From Erwinia rhapontici (GTDB lineage: Bacteria; Pseudomonadota; Gammaproteobacteria; Enterobacterales; Enterobacteriaceae), in the NCBI RefSeq assembly GCF_012271765.1, contig NZ_VRKO01000003.1, positions 1 through 64,000 on the forward strand: a DNA stretch of 64,000 bases, given 5' to 3'. This document shows, piece after piece, positions 45,728 through 55,829 of the stretch. Within the stretch, counting starts at the first letter, position 1, and every line of letters begins with the position of its first letter. Below the pieces are notes generated by a model. That model was not told where the DNA came from and did no database searches. It saw nothing but the letters and a program-made list of their open reading frames with translations. Both the position numbers and the translations under genes were made by a program.

Positions 45728-47113
45728 CTATTTCGGCTGGCGCTGCACCTCGCGCCAGACCTTCAATGCCAGCATCACAAGGCCACCTGCGCCAATAACT
45801 AACAGCGCCCAGAGCAGCCCTTTCTTCCACAGTTCGCTTTTCTCTGCCCCGGCAGTGGCGGTTAATCGTTCCCGTCCCCCAAGGGTTTGTATTGATGACG
45901 TGGTTCCGGCATCAGGCAGAACCAGCCAGCGATTGGTTTCCGGTGGGATCAGCGTATCCAGACTTATCGCCTGCGCTGCGGCAATCTTATTGCCCCACAC
46001 CAGCATAAACGGTGGACTGCCCTGAGCATTAAACACCAGCTTTCGCACCTCGCGCTCCCCACTGACCAGCGGTGGCATCCCGCTCCACTGCTGGTTAATG
46101 CCTTTAACCCGGATCGCCTGAATCAGCTCCCCCTGCAGCACCAGCGGCACGGAGGCGCTTTCCCCCAGGCTGTAAACCACCTGTTTGCCCAGCGGATGCC
46201 AGCTGTCCTGCGCGCTGCTGCGGTAATCAATTTCCAGCGGTAACACCGCATTACTCTGGGCAGGTTTAATACTCACCCGGCTGAACGGCTGCGGCGATGA
46301 CCAGCTGTATTCGGCTTCACTCTCTGACAGCGTTTTTACTGTCGGCGCCAGGGTCACGTAGTGCGAGCGTGGTAACGGGTTGGTCGACTTCTCAATCCCG
46401 GTGATAGCGCTGAGGTCGAGATTCGCGGGCTGCGCATCGTCTTTAAACACCAACATCAGGTAGCGCGCACGCGGGGTACGGCGGTCATAAGGCAGGTCGA
46501 TGGTATCCAGCAACAGCCGATCGCTGCCAGAGGTGAGATCCATCAACGGCGCATCGTCGTTCAACGTATCCCAGCTTTTCAGATCCTGACTGTAAAGCAC
46601 GCTGACCCGCGCCTGCCAGTTCTGCGGCAAACGCGTCCAGGTCAGTTTCAACCCACTTAGCCTCGGATAGAAGTCTTCCCCCTCCTGCGGCACTTCCAGC
46701 AACAAACTGCGTCCTGAGGATTTTTCGCCCTCTGTGGGCAGCGTCACCTCAATCCCATTGGCTGCTTTCACTGTGATCTGCGACTGACCGCTGGCTCCAC
46801 GCTGCGGATTATCCAGCGGGAAGACGCGGAGCGGCCAGGTCTGACTCTGCGTCTCATGGGTCTCTGTCGAATAGAGAGCAAACGGCACCGTCACACCCTG
46901 GCTGTTAAACACCCGCAGGTCGCGCATATCGGGCCAGGCCGTTTGCTGGTACACATCGCCAGGCAATGCGACTTTGAAGAACGGCTCAGAGCCCTGGGTG
47001 GTCAGCGGCAGACCATAAGCATAATCCTTCGGCGCTTCGCCCGTCTTCGCGCTCACGCTGGCTGACAGGCACAGTGCGGCCAACAACAGTCCGTGACTCA
47101 ACTTACTCTTCAT
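45728..47113 (-). CDS. DUF3999 exported membrane-anchored protein
   Basis: 461 residues. Signal peptide (about 1-24), a large predicted beta-rich periplasmic region with DUF3999 features (FFKVALPGDVYQQTAWPDMRDLRVFNSQG) and a C-terminal membrane helix (WKKGLLWALLVIGAGGLVMLAL) ending in a basic tail, so most of it faces the periplasm. The start at 47113 has GAGGG upstream and overlaps the end of the DUF2339 gene by 11 bp; these two families usually travel together. Function unknown. Confidence 0.8.
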   Translation of the reverse strand: MKSKLSHGLLLAALCLSASVSAKTGEAPKDYAYGLPLTTQGSEPFFKVALPGDVYQQTAWPDMRDLRVFNSQGVTVPFALYSTETHETQSQTWPLRVFPLDNPQRGASGQSQITVKAANGIEVTLPTEGEKSSGRSLLLEVPQEGEDFYPRLSGLKLTWTRLPQNWQARVSVLYSQDLKSWDTLNDDAPLMDLTSGSDRLLLDTIDLPYDRRTPRARYLMLVFKDDAQPANLDLSAITGIEKSTNPLPRSHYVTLAPTVKTLSESEAEYSWSSPQPFSRVSIKPAQSNAVLPLEIDYRSSAQDSWHPLGKQVVYSLGESASVPLVLQGELIQAIRVKGINQQWSGMPPLVSGEREVRKLVFNAQGSPPFMLVWGNKIAAAQAISLDTLIPPETNRWLVLPDAGTTSSIQTLGGRERLTATAGAEKSELWKKGLLWALLVIGAGGLVMLALKVWREVQRQPK

Positions 47114-49781
47114 GTTTTCCCTCATTGACTGTCACAGCATCCTCTTTATGTCCGGTTTTCGGTGGCAGGGGTGAAAAATACCCGGCAATCAGCACCAGGA
47201 TTGCCACACCGATAAAGCCCACGGCACGCGCCAGGCCACCGCCATGCGCACTGTCGACCAGAATTAATTTAATAATCACTACACCCAGTAAACCTGCTCC
47301 GCCAAACCAACCCTGGCGATCACGGCATCGCGTTGACCACAGCATGATCATCAGTGCCGTCAGCATCCACAGCAGCGCAAAGGTGGTCTGTACCAGACGC
47401 GATGACCATAGTGCTTCTGCCTGCCACGCAATAGCACCGTAGTGAGCCAGCAAACGCATCACCAGACCATTGCCCCACCAGAACATCAGGGCTACCGCGG
47501 CCAGGCGCAAGGCGAAATCACACCACGGAAGCACAGCGGCAAAACGGTCACGCAGCAGCCCGCCCCACAGTAAAAGTGCAAATATCAGTACCAGTGCGCC
47601 CTCTTCCAGTGGGTTGAGCAGGGGCAGATAGTGCCAGTCAATCATAACGCCGTCATGCAGGTTACCCAGCAGCAGCAATAACAGCGCACAGGGTGCCAGC
47701 GGCAGCAGCCCCAACGTGCTATATAAACGTTGATGAGCCGCAAACGGCCAGAGCCCCCGGCGTAGCGCCCACAGCATCAGCAGAATAATCCCGGCGATAA
47801 ATACCATCAGTACAGCAATACGCCATTCATCCATGCCCCACGGCAGCTTATCCGTGATACGCCAGACCTCTATCCCTGTCGTCAGCAGCATCCAGAACAG
47901 CGATAAATGCAACCCCTGTTCCAGCATCAGAGGTTTCAGTCTGCCTTCTTCCCGCTTCAACAGTGCGTAAGCCACACTCAGCACTGGCAGCCAGACCAGA
48001 TTGAGCCAACCTGCCGCCAGCAGGGAGTTATCGATCACCTGTTGATAAAGCACGACCAGCAGCATAGCCAGCCACAATAGCCACGGCATGTAACCCAGTT
48101 CAGGCCAGGCAAAACGTCGGCTGGCCAGATGCCAGGCAACGGCGGACAGGGCAATAAGCCCCAGTAGCGGGAACAGGAAGTCATCATCCGGGACAGGTGT
48201 GGCTGCCAGCCCACCGATCAGTGCCGCCAGCCACCAGAGAATGCCGCCGCACAGCAGCACGCGCGACACCACGTTGTTAGCGTTACGCCACAGCCAGGCC
48301 CCACCGAGCCAGGTCAGAGCCAGTACGGCAAATATCAGACTGAAGGAGAAAGCATAGATGCCATTGAAGCAGGCCATCAGCGCGGAACCCAGAGCCAGCA
48401 GCAGCAATCCGGTACCACTGTAGCTGACACGTGACTGGCGCTGCGACTGCCCCAGCCAAAGGATACCCAGCCCTTCCAGCGCCCAGGCCATTGACGTCCA
48501 TTGTGCAGAGAGTGCCAGCGGGATCGCCAGGGTGGTGAACACGCCTCCTAACGCCAGCCCGGCAACGGCCAGCTGCCGCCCCAGCGCAGGATAGCGGCGC
48601 AACGCGACCCAGGCCAAAAGCAAATAAGCCAGACCAAAGCCCAGCGCGGAGAAGGCCGGACCAAACGCCCAGTGCTGCGTTATGTGGTACTGCATGCCAA
48701 AGCCGACCAGTGGCGGCCCGAACAGCAGTATGCCATCGATCACCTTCTCGCCTTTCACCTGTCCGCGCAGCGATAACCCCAGAGCCAACACGCCGAAAAT
48801 CACCATATTGGCGATCAGGAACAGCTGGCAGCTCAGGTAAAATTCTGGCTGATAATCCTTCAGGCCCCACAATCCCGCCACGCCAAAGGAGAAGGCAAAG
48901 CCCAGCAGATTAAGCGGCCGCCAGGGCTGCCAGACGGTGATCGCCAGAATCCCCAGCGACAGTAGCAGGTAATAGGAGAACAGCGCGATATGACTGCCGC
49001 CGCCGGTAGACAGCAGCAGGGGAGAAAGATAACCGCCGATACTGGCCAGCATTGCCAGACTGAGGGCGCGTTGCAGTACGGCCAGGCCCACGCTGGCGGC
49101 ACAGATCACCAGCATCAGGGCAAAGGCCAGCAAATGGGGTAGCAAGGCATACAACCGGAAGGCACCAAACACCGTAATATAAAGTGCTCCCACCGCCCCG
49201 CCCTGCAGGATCAACGCGTAGAGTGACTGTTTTGTCCTGAGCCGCCAACCCAGCCCCAGCATCGCCAGGCTGGCCAGCGCGGCACCCGCCAGGCGCAACT
49301 CGATGGGCAGCATATCGCGCTCAACCGAATATTTGAGCAGATAGGCCAAACCGAAGAACATCAACAGCACGCCCAGTTTCGCCAGCGGGTTGCCTTTCAT
49401 AAACCAGGCCAGCAGGCCGGAAAGCAGGCCCGAGACCCTATCAGGCTGCTTATCATGCGGTTGAGGCTGAACGCGAACCGGAGTGACAGAGGGGGTTTTC
49501 GTGTTCTGCACGGCGACAGTAGGGGCTTCTTGCCGGAGGCGTTCCTCGCCCGCCCTGGCCGATGCCTCCGTCGGCACCACCCGTTTCGGTGCATCATCGA
49601 CGGAGGTTTCACCCCGCTGCCATTTCGCCAGCTTCTGCTGTAACTGGGTGACCGTCTGTTTGAGTTGCACCAGCTCACGCTCATTACGTTTGCTGCGCGA
49701 CAGTGAAATCATCACCATTATTGGCAGTACGACTACGGTGAATACAGCAACCAGCCCGGCAAAGAGCAGAAGCTCATCCAT
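47103..49781 (-). CDS. DUF2339 polytopic membrane protein
   Basis: 892 residues. An N-terminal helix and a coiled coil (about 30-55, ELVQLKQTVTQLQQKLAKW), a charged linker, then some 20 or more hydrophobic helices to the end. DUF2339 proteins are large inner-membrane proteins of unknown function. The conserved core begins near residue 130 (GNPLAKLGVLLMFFGLAYLLKYSVE). Translationally coupled to the DUF3999 gene by overlap. Confidence 0.85.
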   Translation of the reverse strand: MDELLLFAGLVAVFTVVVLPIMVMISLSRSKRNERELVQLKQTVTQLQQKLAKWQRGETSVDDAPKRVVPTEASARAGEERLRQEAPTVAVQNTKTPSVTPVRVQPQPHDKQPDRVSGLLSGLLAWFMKGNPLAKLGVLLMFFGLAYLLKYSVERDMLPIELRLAGAALASLAMLGLGWRLRTKQSLYALILQGGAVGALYITVFGAFRLYALLPHLLAFALMLVICAASVGLAVLQRALSLAMLASIGGYLSPLLLSTGGGSHIALFSYYLLLSLGILAITVWQPWRPLNLLGFAFSFGVAGLWGLKDYQPEFYLSCQLFLIANMVIFGVLALGLSLRGQVKGEKVIDGILLFGPPLVGFGMQYHITQHWAFGPAFSALGFGLAYLLLAWVALRRYPALGRQLAVAGLALGGVFTTLAIPLALSAQWTSMAWALEGLGILWLGQSQRQSRVSYSGTGLLLLALGSALMACFNGIYAFSFSLIFAVLALTWLGGAWLWRNANNVVSRVLLCGGILWWLAALIGGLAATPVPDDDFLFPLLGLIALSAVAWHLASRRFAWPELGYMPWLLWLAMLLVVLYQQVIDNSLLAAGWLNLVWLPVLSVAYALLKREEGRLKPLMLEQGLHLSLFWMLLTTGIEVWRITDKLPWGMDEWRIAVLMVFIAGIILLMLWALRRGLWPFAAHQRLYSTLGLLPLAPCALLLLLLGNLHDGVMIDWHYLPLLNPLEEGALVLIFALLLWGGLLRDRFAAVLPWCDFALRLAAVALMFWWGNGLVMRLLAHYGAIAWQAEALWSSRLVQTTFALLWMLTALMIMLWSTRCRDRQGWFGGAGLLGVVIIKLILVDSAHGGGLARAVGFIGVAILVLIAGYFSPLPPKTGHKEDAVTVNEGKHEE

Positions 49782-49896
49782 GACACCATCCCATGTGTGA
49801 AATAATAGTTACATTCTGACATGAAAAAGAAGAAGTCATGCAATAAATCAATGCGCCTTTTCCTGCGCAGTTTGCGGGATGCTTTCAATTTTTACC

Positions 49897-49925
49897 TGTG
49901 ACAGCGCGTGACCCGCTGGGATAAT
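49897..49925 (+). promoter_or_regulatory. Possible mutS promoter
   Basis: TGTGAC (49897-49902), 17 bp, GATAAT (49920-49925), about 150 bp before mutS. A plausible but not strong sigma-70 match; no competitor of better quality was seen in 49782-50078. Confidence 0.35.
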
Positions 49926-50078
49926 ATAGTCACATTACATATCCTGATGCCTGTCATGCCGTCATGTGCGCGTAAGACCCGGTTTTCACCCCTATCAGCC
50001 ATCTCCTTGCCAGGATGCTTCATCATAGTTACTGTTTGATATGGCAAGGATTTTCAATGGATTGGAGCATTCCACCTG

Positions 50079-52634
50079 ATGAACAACACCGAAAATTTAT
50101 CCTCGCACACGCCGATGATGCAGCAGTATCTTCGCCTCAAGGCTGACCATCCGGAGATTCTGCTGTTCTATCGTATGGGCGACTTCTACGAACTGTTCTA
50201 TGACGATGCAAAACGCGCCTCTCAGCTGCTGGAAATCTCCCTGACCAAACGCGGTGCCTCGGCCGGTGAACCGATCCCGATGGCGGGCGTGCCTTATCAT
50301 TCACTGGAAAACTACCTGGCGAAGCTGGTACAGCTGGGCGAATCGGTGGCGATTTGCGAACAGATCGGTGATCCGGCATTAAGCAAAGGTCCGGTTGAGC
50401 GTAAAGTGGTGCGCATTGTCACCCCTGGCACCATCAGCGACGAAGCCCTGCTGAATGAACGTCAGGACAACCTGCTCGCGGCGATCTGGCAAAGCCAGCG
50501 CGGCTTTGGTTATGCCACACTCGATATCAGCTCCGGCCGTTTCCGCCTGGCTGAACCAACCGATCTTGAAACCATGGCAGCCGAACTGCAACGTACCAAC
50601 CCGGCAGAGCTGCTGTACCCGGAAGACTTCGCCGCGATGGCGTTGATTGAAAACCGTCGTGGCCTGCGCCGTCGTCCGCTGTGGGAATATGAGCTGGACA
50701 CCGCGCGCCAGCAGCTGAATCTGCAGTTCGCCACCCGCGATCTCAGCGGCTTTGGCGTCGAACAGGCGTATCATGCCCTGCGCGCCGCGGGCTGCCTGTT
50801 GCAGTACGTCAAAGATACTCAGCGCACCTCGCTGCCGCATATCCGCGCGTTGACGATGGAGCGCCAGCAGGATGGCATTATTATGGATGCCGCCACCCGC
50901 CGTAATCTGGAGATCACTCAGAACCTCTCGGGGGGCATTGAGAACACCCTCGCCTCGGTGTTGGATAAAACCGTGACGCCGATGGGCAGCCGTATGCTGA
51001 AACGCTGGCTGCATATGCCGGTGCGCGATACCCAGATCATTAGCCAACGCCAGCAGAGCATCAGTGCGTTGCAGGATCGCCATGAGGGCCTGACGCCATT
51101 GCTGCGTCAGGTCGGCGATCTCGAGCGAATTCTGGCGCGTCTGGCACTGCGCACGGCACGTCCACGCGACCTGGCGCGTATGCGCCACGCTTTCCAGCAA
51201 TTACCTTTACTGAACCGCGAGTTGGAAAATACCGAGATTGCGCACCTGCAAACCCTGCGCGGTCAAATGGGTGAATTTACCGAACTGCGCGAGCTGCTGG
51301 AACGCGCCATTATTGAGGCACCGCCTGTGCTGGTGCGCGATGGCGGTGTGATTGCCCCCGGCTACAATGACGAACTGGACGAATGGCGTGCGCTGGCCGA
51401 CGGTGCGACCGACTATCTGGATCGTCTGGAGATCCGCGAACGCGAAAAACTGGGGCTGGATACGCTGAAGGTCGGCTTTAATGGCGTTCACGGCTATTAC
51501 ATCCAGGTCAGTCGCGGACAGAGTCATCTGGTACCTATCCACTATGTACGCCGTCAGACGCTGAAAAATGCCGAACGCTACATTATTCCTGAGCTGAAAG
51601 AATATGAAGATAAGGTGCTGACCTCCAAAGGGAAGGCGCTGTCGCTGGAGAAAGCGTTATACGACCAGCTGCTCGATATGCTGCTGCCGCATCTGGAAGC
51701 CCTGCAGGACAGTGCGGCTGCGCTGGCCGAACTGGATGTGTTAAGTAACCTGGCGGAACGCGCCTGGACGCTCAACTACAGCTGCCCGACACTGACCGAT
51801 AAGCCGGGAATTAAACTGACCGGCGGCCGCCATCCGGTGGTGGAACAGGTACTGAAAGAGCCGTTTATCGCCAACCCACTGTCGCTCTCTCCTCAGCGTC
51901 GCATGCTGGTGGTAACCGGGCCTAACATGGGCGGTAAAAGTACCTATATGCGTCAGGCGGCGCTGATCACCCTGATGGCATACATCGGCAGCTTTGTGCC
52001 TGCAACCCAGGCCGTGATTGGCCCGGTGGACCGTATATTTACCCGCGTCGGTGCAGCCGACGATCTGGCTTCAGGCCGTTCAACCTTTATGGTCGAGATG
52101 ACGGAAACCGCCAATATCCTGCATAACGCCACCGAATTCAGCCTGGTATTGATGGATGAGATTGGGCGCGGAACCTCAACCTATGATGGTCTGTCACTGG
52201 CCTGGGCCTGTGCCGAAAGTCTGGCCAGCCGCATCAAGGCGATGACTTTGTTTGCCACTCACTATTTCGAACTGACCACACTGCCGGAACAGATTGAAGG
52301 CGTGGCGAACGTGCATCTGGATGCCGTGGAACATGGCGATACCATCGCCTTTATGCACAGCGTGCAGGAGGGAGCAGCCAGTAAAAGCTACGGGCTCGCC
52401 GTCGCTGCACTGGCCGGTGTGCCAAAAGAGGTGATTAAACGTGCGCGCCAGAAGCTGAAAGAGCTGGAAGCGTTATCAGGCAGCGCGGCAGCGACGAAAG
52501 CCGACGGATCGCAGCTTCCGTTGCTGGTGGAGGAGACTTCACCGGCATTAGAAGCCCTTGAAGCGCTGGACCCGGATTCACTCTCACCGCGCCAGGCGCT
52601 GGAGTGGATCTATCGGTTGAAGTCTCTGGTGTAA
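50079..52634 (+). CDS. mutS: DNA mismatch repair protein MutS
   Basis: 851 residues. Recognises mismatches and recruits MutL/MutH. N-terminal mismatch domain with [15 protein letters not shown] (the Phe-x-Glu mismatch wedge), connector and lever domains, and a C-terminal ATPase with GPNMGGKST near 615 and [15 protein letters not shown] as Walker B. Length is close to E. coli (853). The array of short repeats begins 8 bp after the stop. Confidence 0.98.
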   Translation: MNNTENLSSHTPMMQQYLRLKADHPEILLFYRMGDFYELFYDDAKRASQLLEISLTKRGASAGEPIPMAGVPYHSLENYLAKLVQLGESVAICEQIGDPALSKGPVERKVVRIVTPGTISDEALLNERQDNLLAAIWQSQRGFGYATLDISSGRFRLAEPTDLETMAAELQRTNPAELLYPEDFAAMALIENRRGLRRRPLWEYELDTARQQLNLQFATRDLSGFGVEQAYHALRAAGCLLQYVKDTQRTSLPHIRALTMERQQDGIIMDAATRRNLEITQNLSGGIENTLASVLDKTVTPMGSRMLKRWLHMPVRDTQIISQRQQSISALQDRHEGLTPLLRQVGDLERILARLALRTARPRDLARMRHAFQQLPLLNRELENTEIAHLQTLRGQMGEFTELRELLERAIIEAPPVLVRDGGVIAPGYNDELDEWRALADGATDYLDRLEIREREKLGLDTLKVGFNGVHGYYIQVSRGQSHLVPIHYVRRQTLKNAERYIIPELKEYEDKVLTSKGKALSLEKALYDQLLDMLLPHLEALQDSAAALAELDVLSNLAERAWTLNYSCPTLTDKPGIKLTGGRHPVVEQVLKEPFIANPLSLSPQRRMLVVTGPNMGGKSTYMRQAALITLMAYIGSFVPATQAVIGPVDRIFTRVGAADDLASGRSTFMVEMTETANILHNATEFSLVLMDEIGRGTSTYDGLSLAWACAESLASRIKAMTLFATHYFELTTLPEQIEGVANVHLDAVEHGDTIAFMHSVQEGAASKSYGLAVAALAGVPKEVIKRARQKLKELEALSGSAAATKADGSQLPLLVEETSPALEALEALDPDSLSPRQALEWIYRLKSLV

Positions 52635-52642
52635 CACAGCCA

Positions 52643-52852
52643 GGGCGGGTCATGACCCGCCCCTACGCCAATATCAAAGGTATATCGTTGTAGCGGTCAT
52701 GGCCCGCCCCTACGCCAATATCAAAGGTATATCGTAGGAGCGGACATGGCCCGCCCCTACGCCAATATCAAAGGTATATCGTTGTAGCGGGTCATGGCCC
52801 GCCCCTACGCCAATATCAAAGGTATATCGTAGGGGCCAGGCATGCCTGGCCC
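52643..52852. repeat. Array of four 47-48 bp tandem repeats between mutS and narI
   Basis: CATG centres lie at 52651, 52698, 52745, 52793 and 52841, spacing 47, 47, 48 and 48. Each unit has a GC palindrome (GCGGGTCATG-GCCCGCCCCTACG type) and a constant spacer CCAATATCAAAGGTATATCG. The outer two palindromes are perfect 20-mers (52643-52662 and 52833-52852); inner ones have mismatches. It lies between convergent mutS and narI and shares its last hairpin with the corB-luxS element. There are no unique spacers, so it is not CRISPR. Confidence 0.9.
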
Positions 52853-52878
52853 TCGGATGGTGAATTGCACTGAGATCA

Positions 52879-53556
52879 TCAGCGACGGTTACGCACCAGT
52901 TGGTAGCGGCGCGTAAGGTATTCAACTGGCGCACTCCAGATATGCACCAGACGGCAGAACGGGAACAGTAAGAACAGCGTCATTCCCAGTACCATATGCA
53001 GACGGAAAATTACCGCCACACCATCAAGATGGTGTGATGCCCCGCCCTGGAACGTCACGATACTCTGCGCCCAGCTTGTCAGCTTCAGCATCTCGCTGCC
53101 GTCCATATGCTGAGCCGAGAAGTGAATGGTGGTCAGCCCCAGAAACGCCTGCAGCACCAGCAGCATCATGATCATAATATCAGCAGCACTACTGGTGGCA
53201 CGGACCCGCGCATCGGTCAGACGGCGTTTAAGCAACAATCCCCCGCCAATCAGCGTCATCGCACCAAAAATCCCACCCGCAATCATCGCCAGCAACTGTT
53301 TATGCGCCGCGGACAGAAAAGGCTCGTAGACCCAGTGTGGGGTCAGCAGGCCCACGAAATGCCCCAGCAGGATCCCGATAATACCCACATGAAACAGGTT
53401 CGATGCCAGCCTCATTCCTTTCTTACTTAACATCTGGCTGGAGCCTGCGCGCCAGCTGTATTGCCCGTAGTCGTAACGCAGCCAGCTACCCACCAGAAAT
53501 ACGGTCCCGGCGAGATAAGGATAAATATCAAAGAAGAACTGATTTAAAAATGCCAT
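52879..53556 (-). CDS. narI: Respiratory nitrate reductase gamma subunit NarI
   Basis: 225 residues, five membrane helices. Diheme cytochrome b that oxidises quinol and anchors NarGH. Heme-ligand histidines are in the expected helices ([21 protein letters not shown] and [23 protein letters not shown]). It starts 3 bp after narJ; last gene of narKGHJI. Confidence 0.97.
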   Translation of the reverse strand: MAFLNQFFFDIYPYLAGTVFLVGSWLRYDYGQYSWRAGSSQMLSKKGMRLASNLFHVGIIGILLGHFVGLLTPHWVYEPFLSAAHKQLLAMIAGGIFGAMTLIGGGLLLKRRLTDARVRATSSAADIMIMMLLVLQAFLGLTTIHFSAQHMDGSEMLKLTSWAQSIVTFQGGASHHLDGVAVIFRLHMVLGMTLFLLFPFCRLVHIWSAPVEYLTRRYQLVRNRR

Positions 53557-53559
53557 GAT

Positions 53560-54285
53560 TTACTCTCCTCTCGCCGCCTGGCTTGACGCTGAAATATCGA
53601 GATACTGTGGCATCACTGCCGCAGAAGAACGCGGTTGCTGCGCAGGTTCGCAGCCACTACCGCCCGGATTCATCTGAGCGATAAACGCCACCTGCTCCTC
53701 TTCCCATACGGCATCCAGCGCAGCGGGCGTATCATCGCGCGCTTCCTGAGCCACCTGCTCCTGGAGCAATGCAGGGTTCGCACTGCTGCCAGACAGCGCC
53801 AGCAGTAGGGAAAACAGCGGCGCAAAATCACTCTGTCGCTCCCCCAGTCTTGCCGCCAGCAGCGCCAGAATCGGCGCGACATCCTGAAGGCCTCGCCGGA
53901 TGCGAGCCCGATCTCCTTGCGCCAGATATTCCAGGTACAGCGGTAAAAAGTCCGGTAACTCTTTCGCATTCAGCTCCAGTCCATCAGCACGGTATTGCGC
54001 CAACAGATCCACCATTGCCTGGCCGCGATCGCGCGATTCGCCGTGCACATGTTCAAACAGCAGCAGCGATGTCGCCCGGCCACGATCAAACAGCTCGCAG
54101 TACTCTGCCTGCCTGTCCAGCAGGGGCCGGGAGGCTGATTTCTGGATCAGACTGACCAACAACGTCTGCTGCTCAGCATCCAGTTCTTCCGCCTGTGCCA
54201 GGGCGGCAAGCACCTCATCCTGATGGTCGACAAAGTCCTGCTGCGGATAATCAAGCAAACGGGCAATAATACGCAGAGCAATCAT
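53560..54285 (-). CDS. narJ: Nitrate reductase assembly chaperone NarJ
   Basis: 241 residues. NarJ (TorD-like family) holds apo-NarG for insertion of the molybdenum cofactor and is not part of the mature enzyme. FEHVHGESRDRGQAMVDLL is the family signature. Overlaps narH by 4 bp. Confidence 0.95.
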   Translation of the reverse strand: MIALRIIARLLDYPQQDFVDHQDEVLAALAQAEELDAEQQTLLVSLIQKSASRPLLDRQAEYCELFDRGRATSLLLFEHVHGESRDRGQAMVDLLAQYRADGLELNAKELPDFLPLYLEYLAQGDRARIRRGLQDVAPILALLAARLGERQSDFAPLFSLLLALSGSSANPALLQEQVAQEARDDTPAALDAVWEEEQVAFIAQMNPGGSGCEPAQQPRSSAAVMPQYLDISASSQAARGE

Positions 54286-55829
54286 GAGTTGTTCTCCGCG
54301 TCATAAGGGGTTTTCTTCGATACATCGATCGCATCAATACGACGGCTGTTAAACAGGTTAAATTTAACGTCACTGCCGTGGCAGCCATCACCAAAACTAA
54401 AACCGCATCCTTTGCTTTCCGGGAACGCATCACGCGCCATTTCGCGATGACTGCTCGGGATAACAAAGCGATCTTCGTAGTTAGCAATCGCCAGATAACG
54501 ATACATTTCCTGCGCCTGCGCTTCCGTCAGCCCCACCTGTTCCAGCGCACGGACATCATGAACGCCGTCAACGGTTTCTGCGCGCTTGTAGTGACGCATC
54601 GCCATCAGGCGATTGAGTGCCTGCAGTACCGGTGCAGTGTCTCCGGCCGTCAGCAGATTAGCCAGGTACTGCACCGGAATACGCAGGCTTTCCACGTCCG
54701 GAAGTACACCGCTGTGCGCCAGCATCCCGGCATCCGATACCGACTGAATCGGTGACAGCGGCGGGACGTACCACACCATCGGTAACGTGCGATATTCAGG
54801 ATGCAGCGGCAGCGCCAGCTTCCAGTCCATCGCCATTTTGTAGACCGGGGACTGTTGCGCCGCATCGATCACGCTCTGCGGCACACCGTCTTTTAGCGCC
54901 TGGGCAATCACGGCCGGATCGTGGGGATCGAGAAACACATCCAGCTGACTTTGATAGAGATCTTTTTCGTTCTCTACCGCAGCAGCCTGCTCAATACGAT
55001 CGGCGTCATACAGCAGCACACCGAGATAGCGAATACGGCCGACGCAGGTTTCCGAGCACACTGTCGGCTGGCCGGATTCGATACGCGGATAGCAGAAAAT
55101 GCATTTTTCCGACTTGCCACTTTTCCAGTTGAAGTAGATCTTTTTGTAAGGGCAGCCGGTAATGCACATACGCCAGCCGCGACACTTATCCTGGTCGATC
55201 AGTACGATGCCATCTTCCTCACGCTTATAGATCGCTCCACTCGGACAGGTTGCCACACAGGCTGGATTCAGACAGTGCTCACACAATCGTGGCAGATACA
55301 TCATGAAGGTGTTTTCGAACTGTCCGTACATCTCCTTCTGCATGTTGTCGAAGTTTTTATCCTCTGAGCGTTTTGAAAATTCGCCGCCGAGGATCTCCTC
55401 CCAGTTCGGGCCATTTTCGATCTTCTTCATGCGTTTGCCGGTGATCAGCGATCGCGGGCGGGCAATCGGCTGATGTTTCCCGGCAGGGGCGTTGTGCAGA
55501 TGCTGATAATCAAAGTCGAACGGCTCGTAATAATCATCCAGCCCTGGGACATCAGGGTTGGCAAAGATTTTCGCCAGCACGCCCACACGGTTTCCCATAC
55601 GTGGCACCAGCCTGCCGTTGATTTTACGGATCCACCCCCCCTTCCATTTTTCCTGATCCTCCCAGGCATGAGGGAAGCCCACACCCGGTTTGCTTTCAAC
55701 GTTATTGAACCAGGCATATTCCATACCTTCACGGCTGGTCCAGACGTTTTTACAGGTCACCGAACAGGTGTGACAGCCAATACATTTGTCGAGATTGAGC
55801 ACCATCCCGACCTGAGAACGAATTTTCAT
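54282..55829 (-). CDS. narH: Nitrate reductase beta subunit NarH
   Basis: 515 residues. Iron-sulfur subunit carrying electrons from NarI to NarG. Cysteine groups for one [3Fe-4S] and three [4Fe-4S] clusters are visible: CIGCHTCSVTC at 16-26, CEHCLNPACVATCPSG, CRGWRMCITGCPYKK (the Trp variant that gives the 3Fe cluster), and CIFCYPRIESGQPTVCSETC. Overlaps narG and narJ by 4 bp each. Confidence 0.98.
   Translation of the reverse strand: MKIRSQVGMVLNLDKCIGCHTCSVTCKNVWTSREGMEYAWFNNVESKPGVGFPHAWEDQEKWKGGWIRKINGRLVPRMGNRVGVLAKIFANPDVPGLDDYYEPFDFDYQHLHNAPAGKHQPIARPRSLITGKRMKKIENGPNWEEILGGEFSKRSEDKNFDNMQKEMYGQFENTFMMYLPRLCEHCLNPACVATCPSGAIYKREEDGIVLIDQDKCRGWRMCITGCPYKKIYFNWKSGKSEKCIFCYPRIESGQPTVCSETCVGRIRYLGVLLYDADRIEQAAAVENEKDLYQSQLDVFLDPHDPAVIAQALKDGVPQSVIDAAQQSPVYKMAMDWKLALPLHPEYRTLPMVWYVPPLSPIQSVSDAGMLAHSGVLPDVESLRIPVQYLANLLTAGDTAPVLQALNRLMAMRHYKRAETVDGVHDVRALEQVGLTEAQAQEMYRYLAIANYEDRFVIPSSHREMARDAFPESKGCGFSFGDGCHGSDVKFNLFNSRRIDAIDVSKKTPYDAENNS

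Noticed and set aside
45561-45830. 89-codon minus-strand frame overlapping the end of the DUF3999 gene
   Set aside because: Overlaps a supported gene in another frame; low-complexity composition and no ribosome site.
52643-52852. CRISPR array
   Set aside because: Units are contiguous with a constant spacer; there are no unique spacers and no cas genes.
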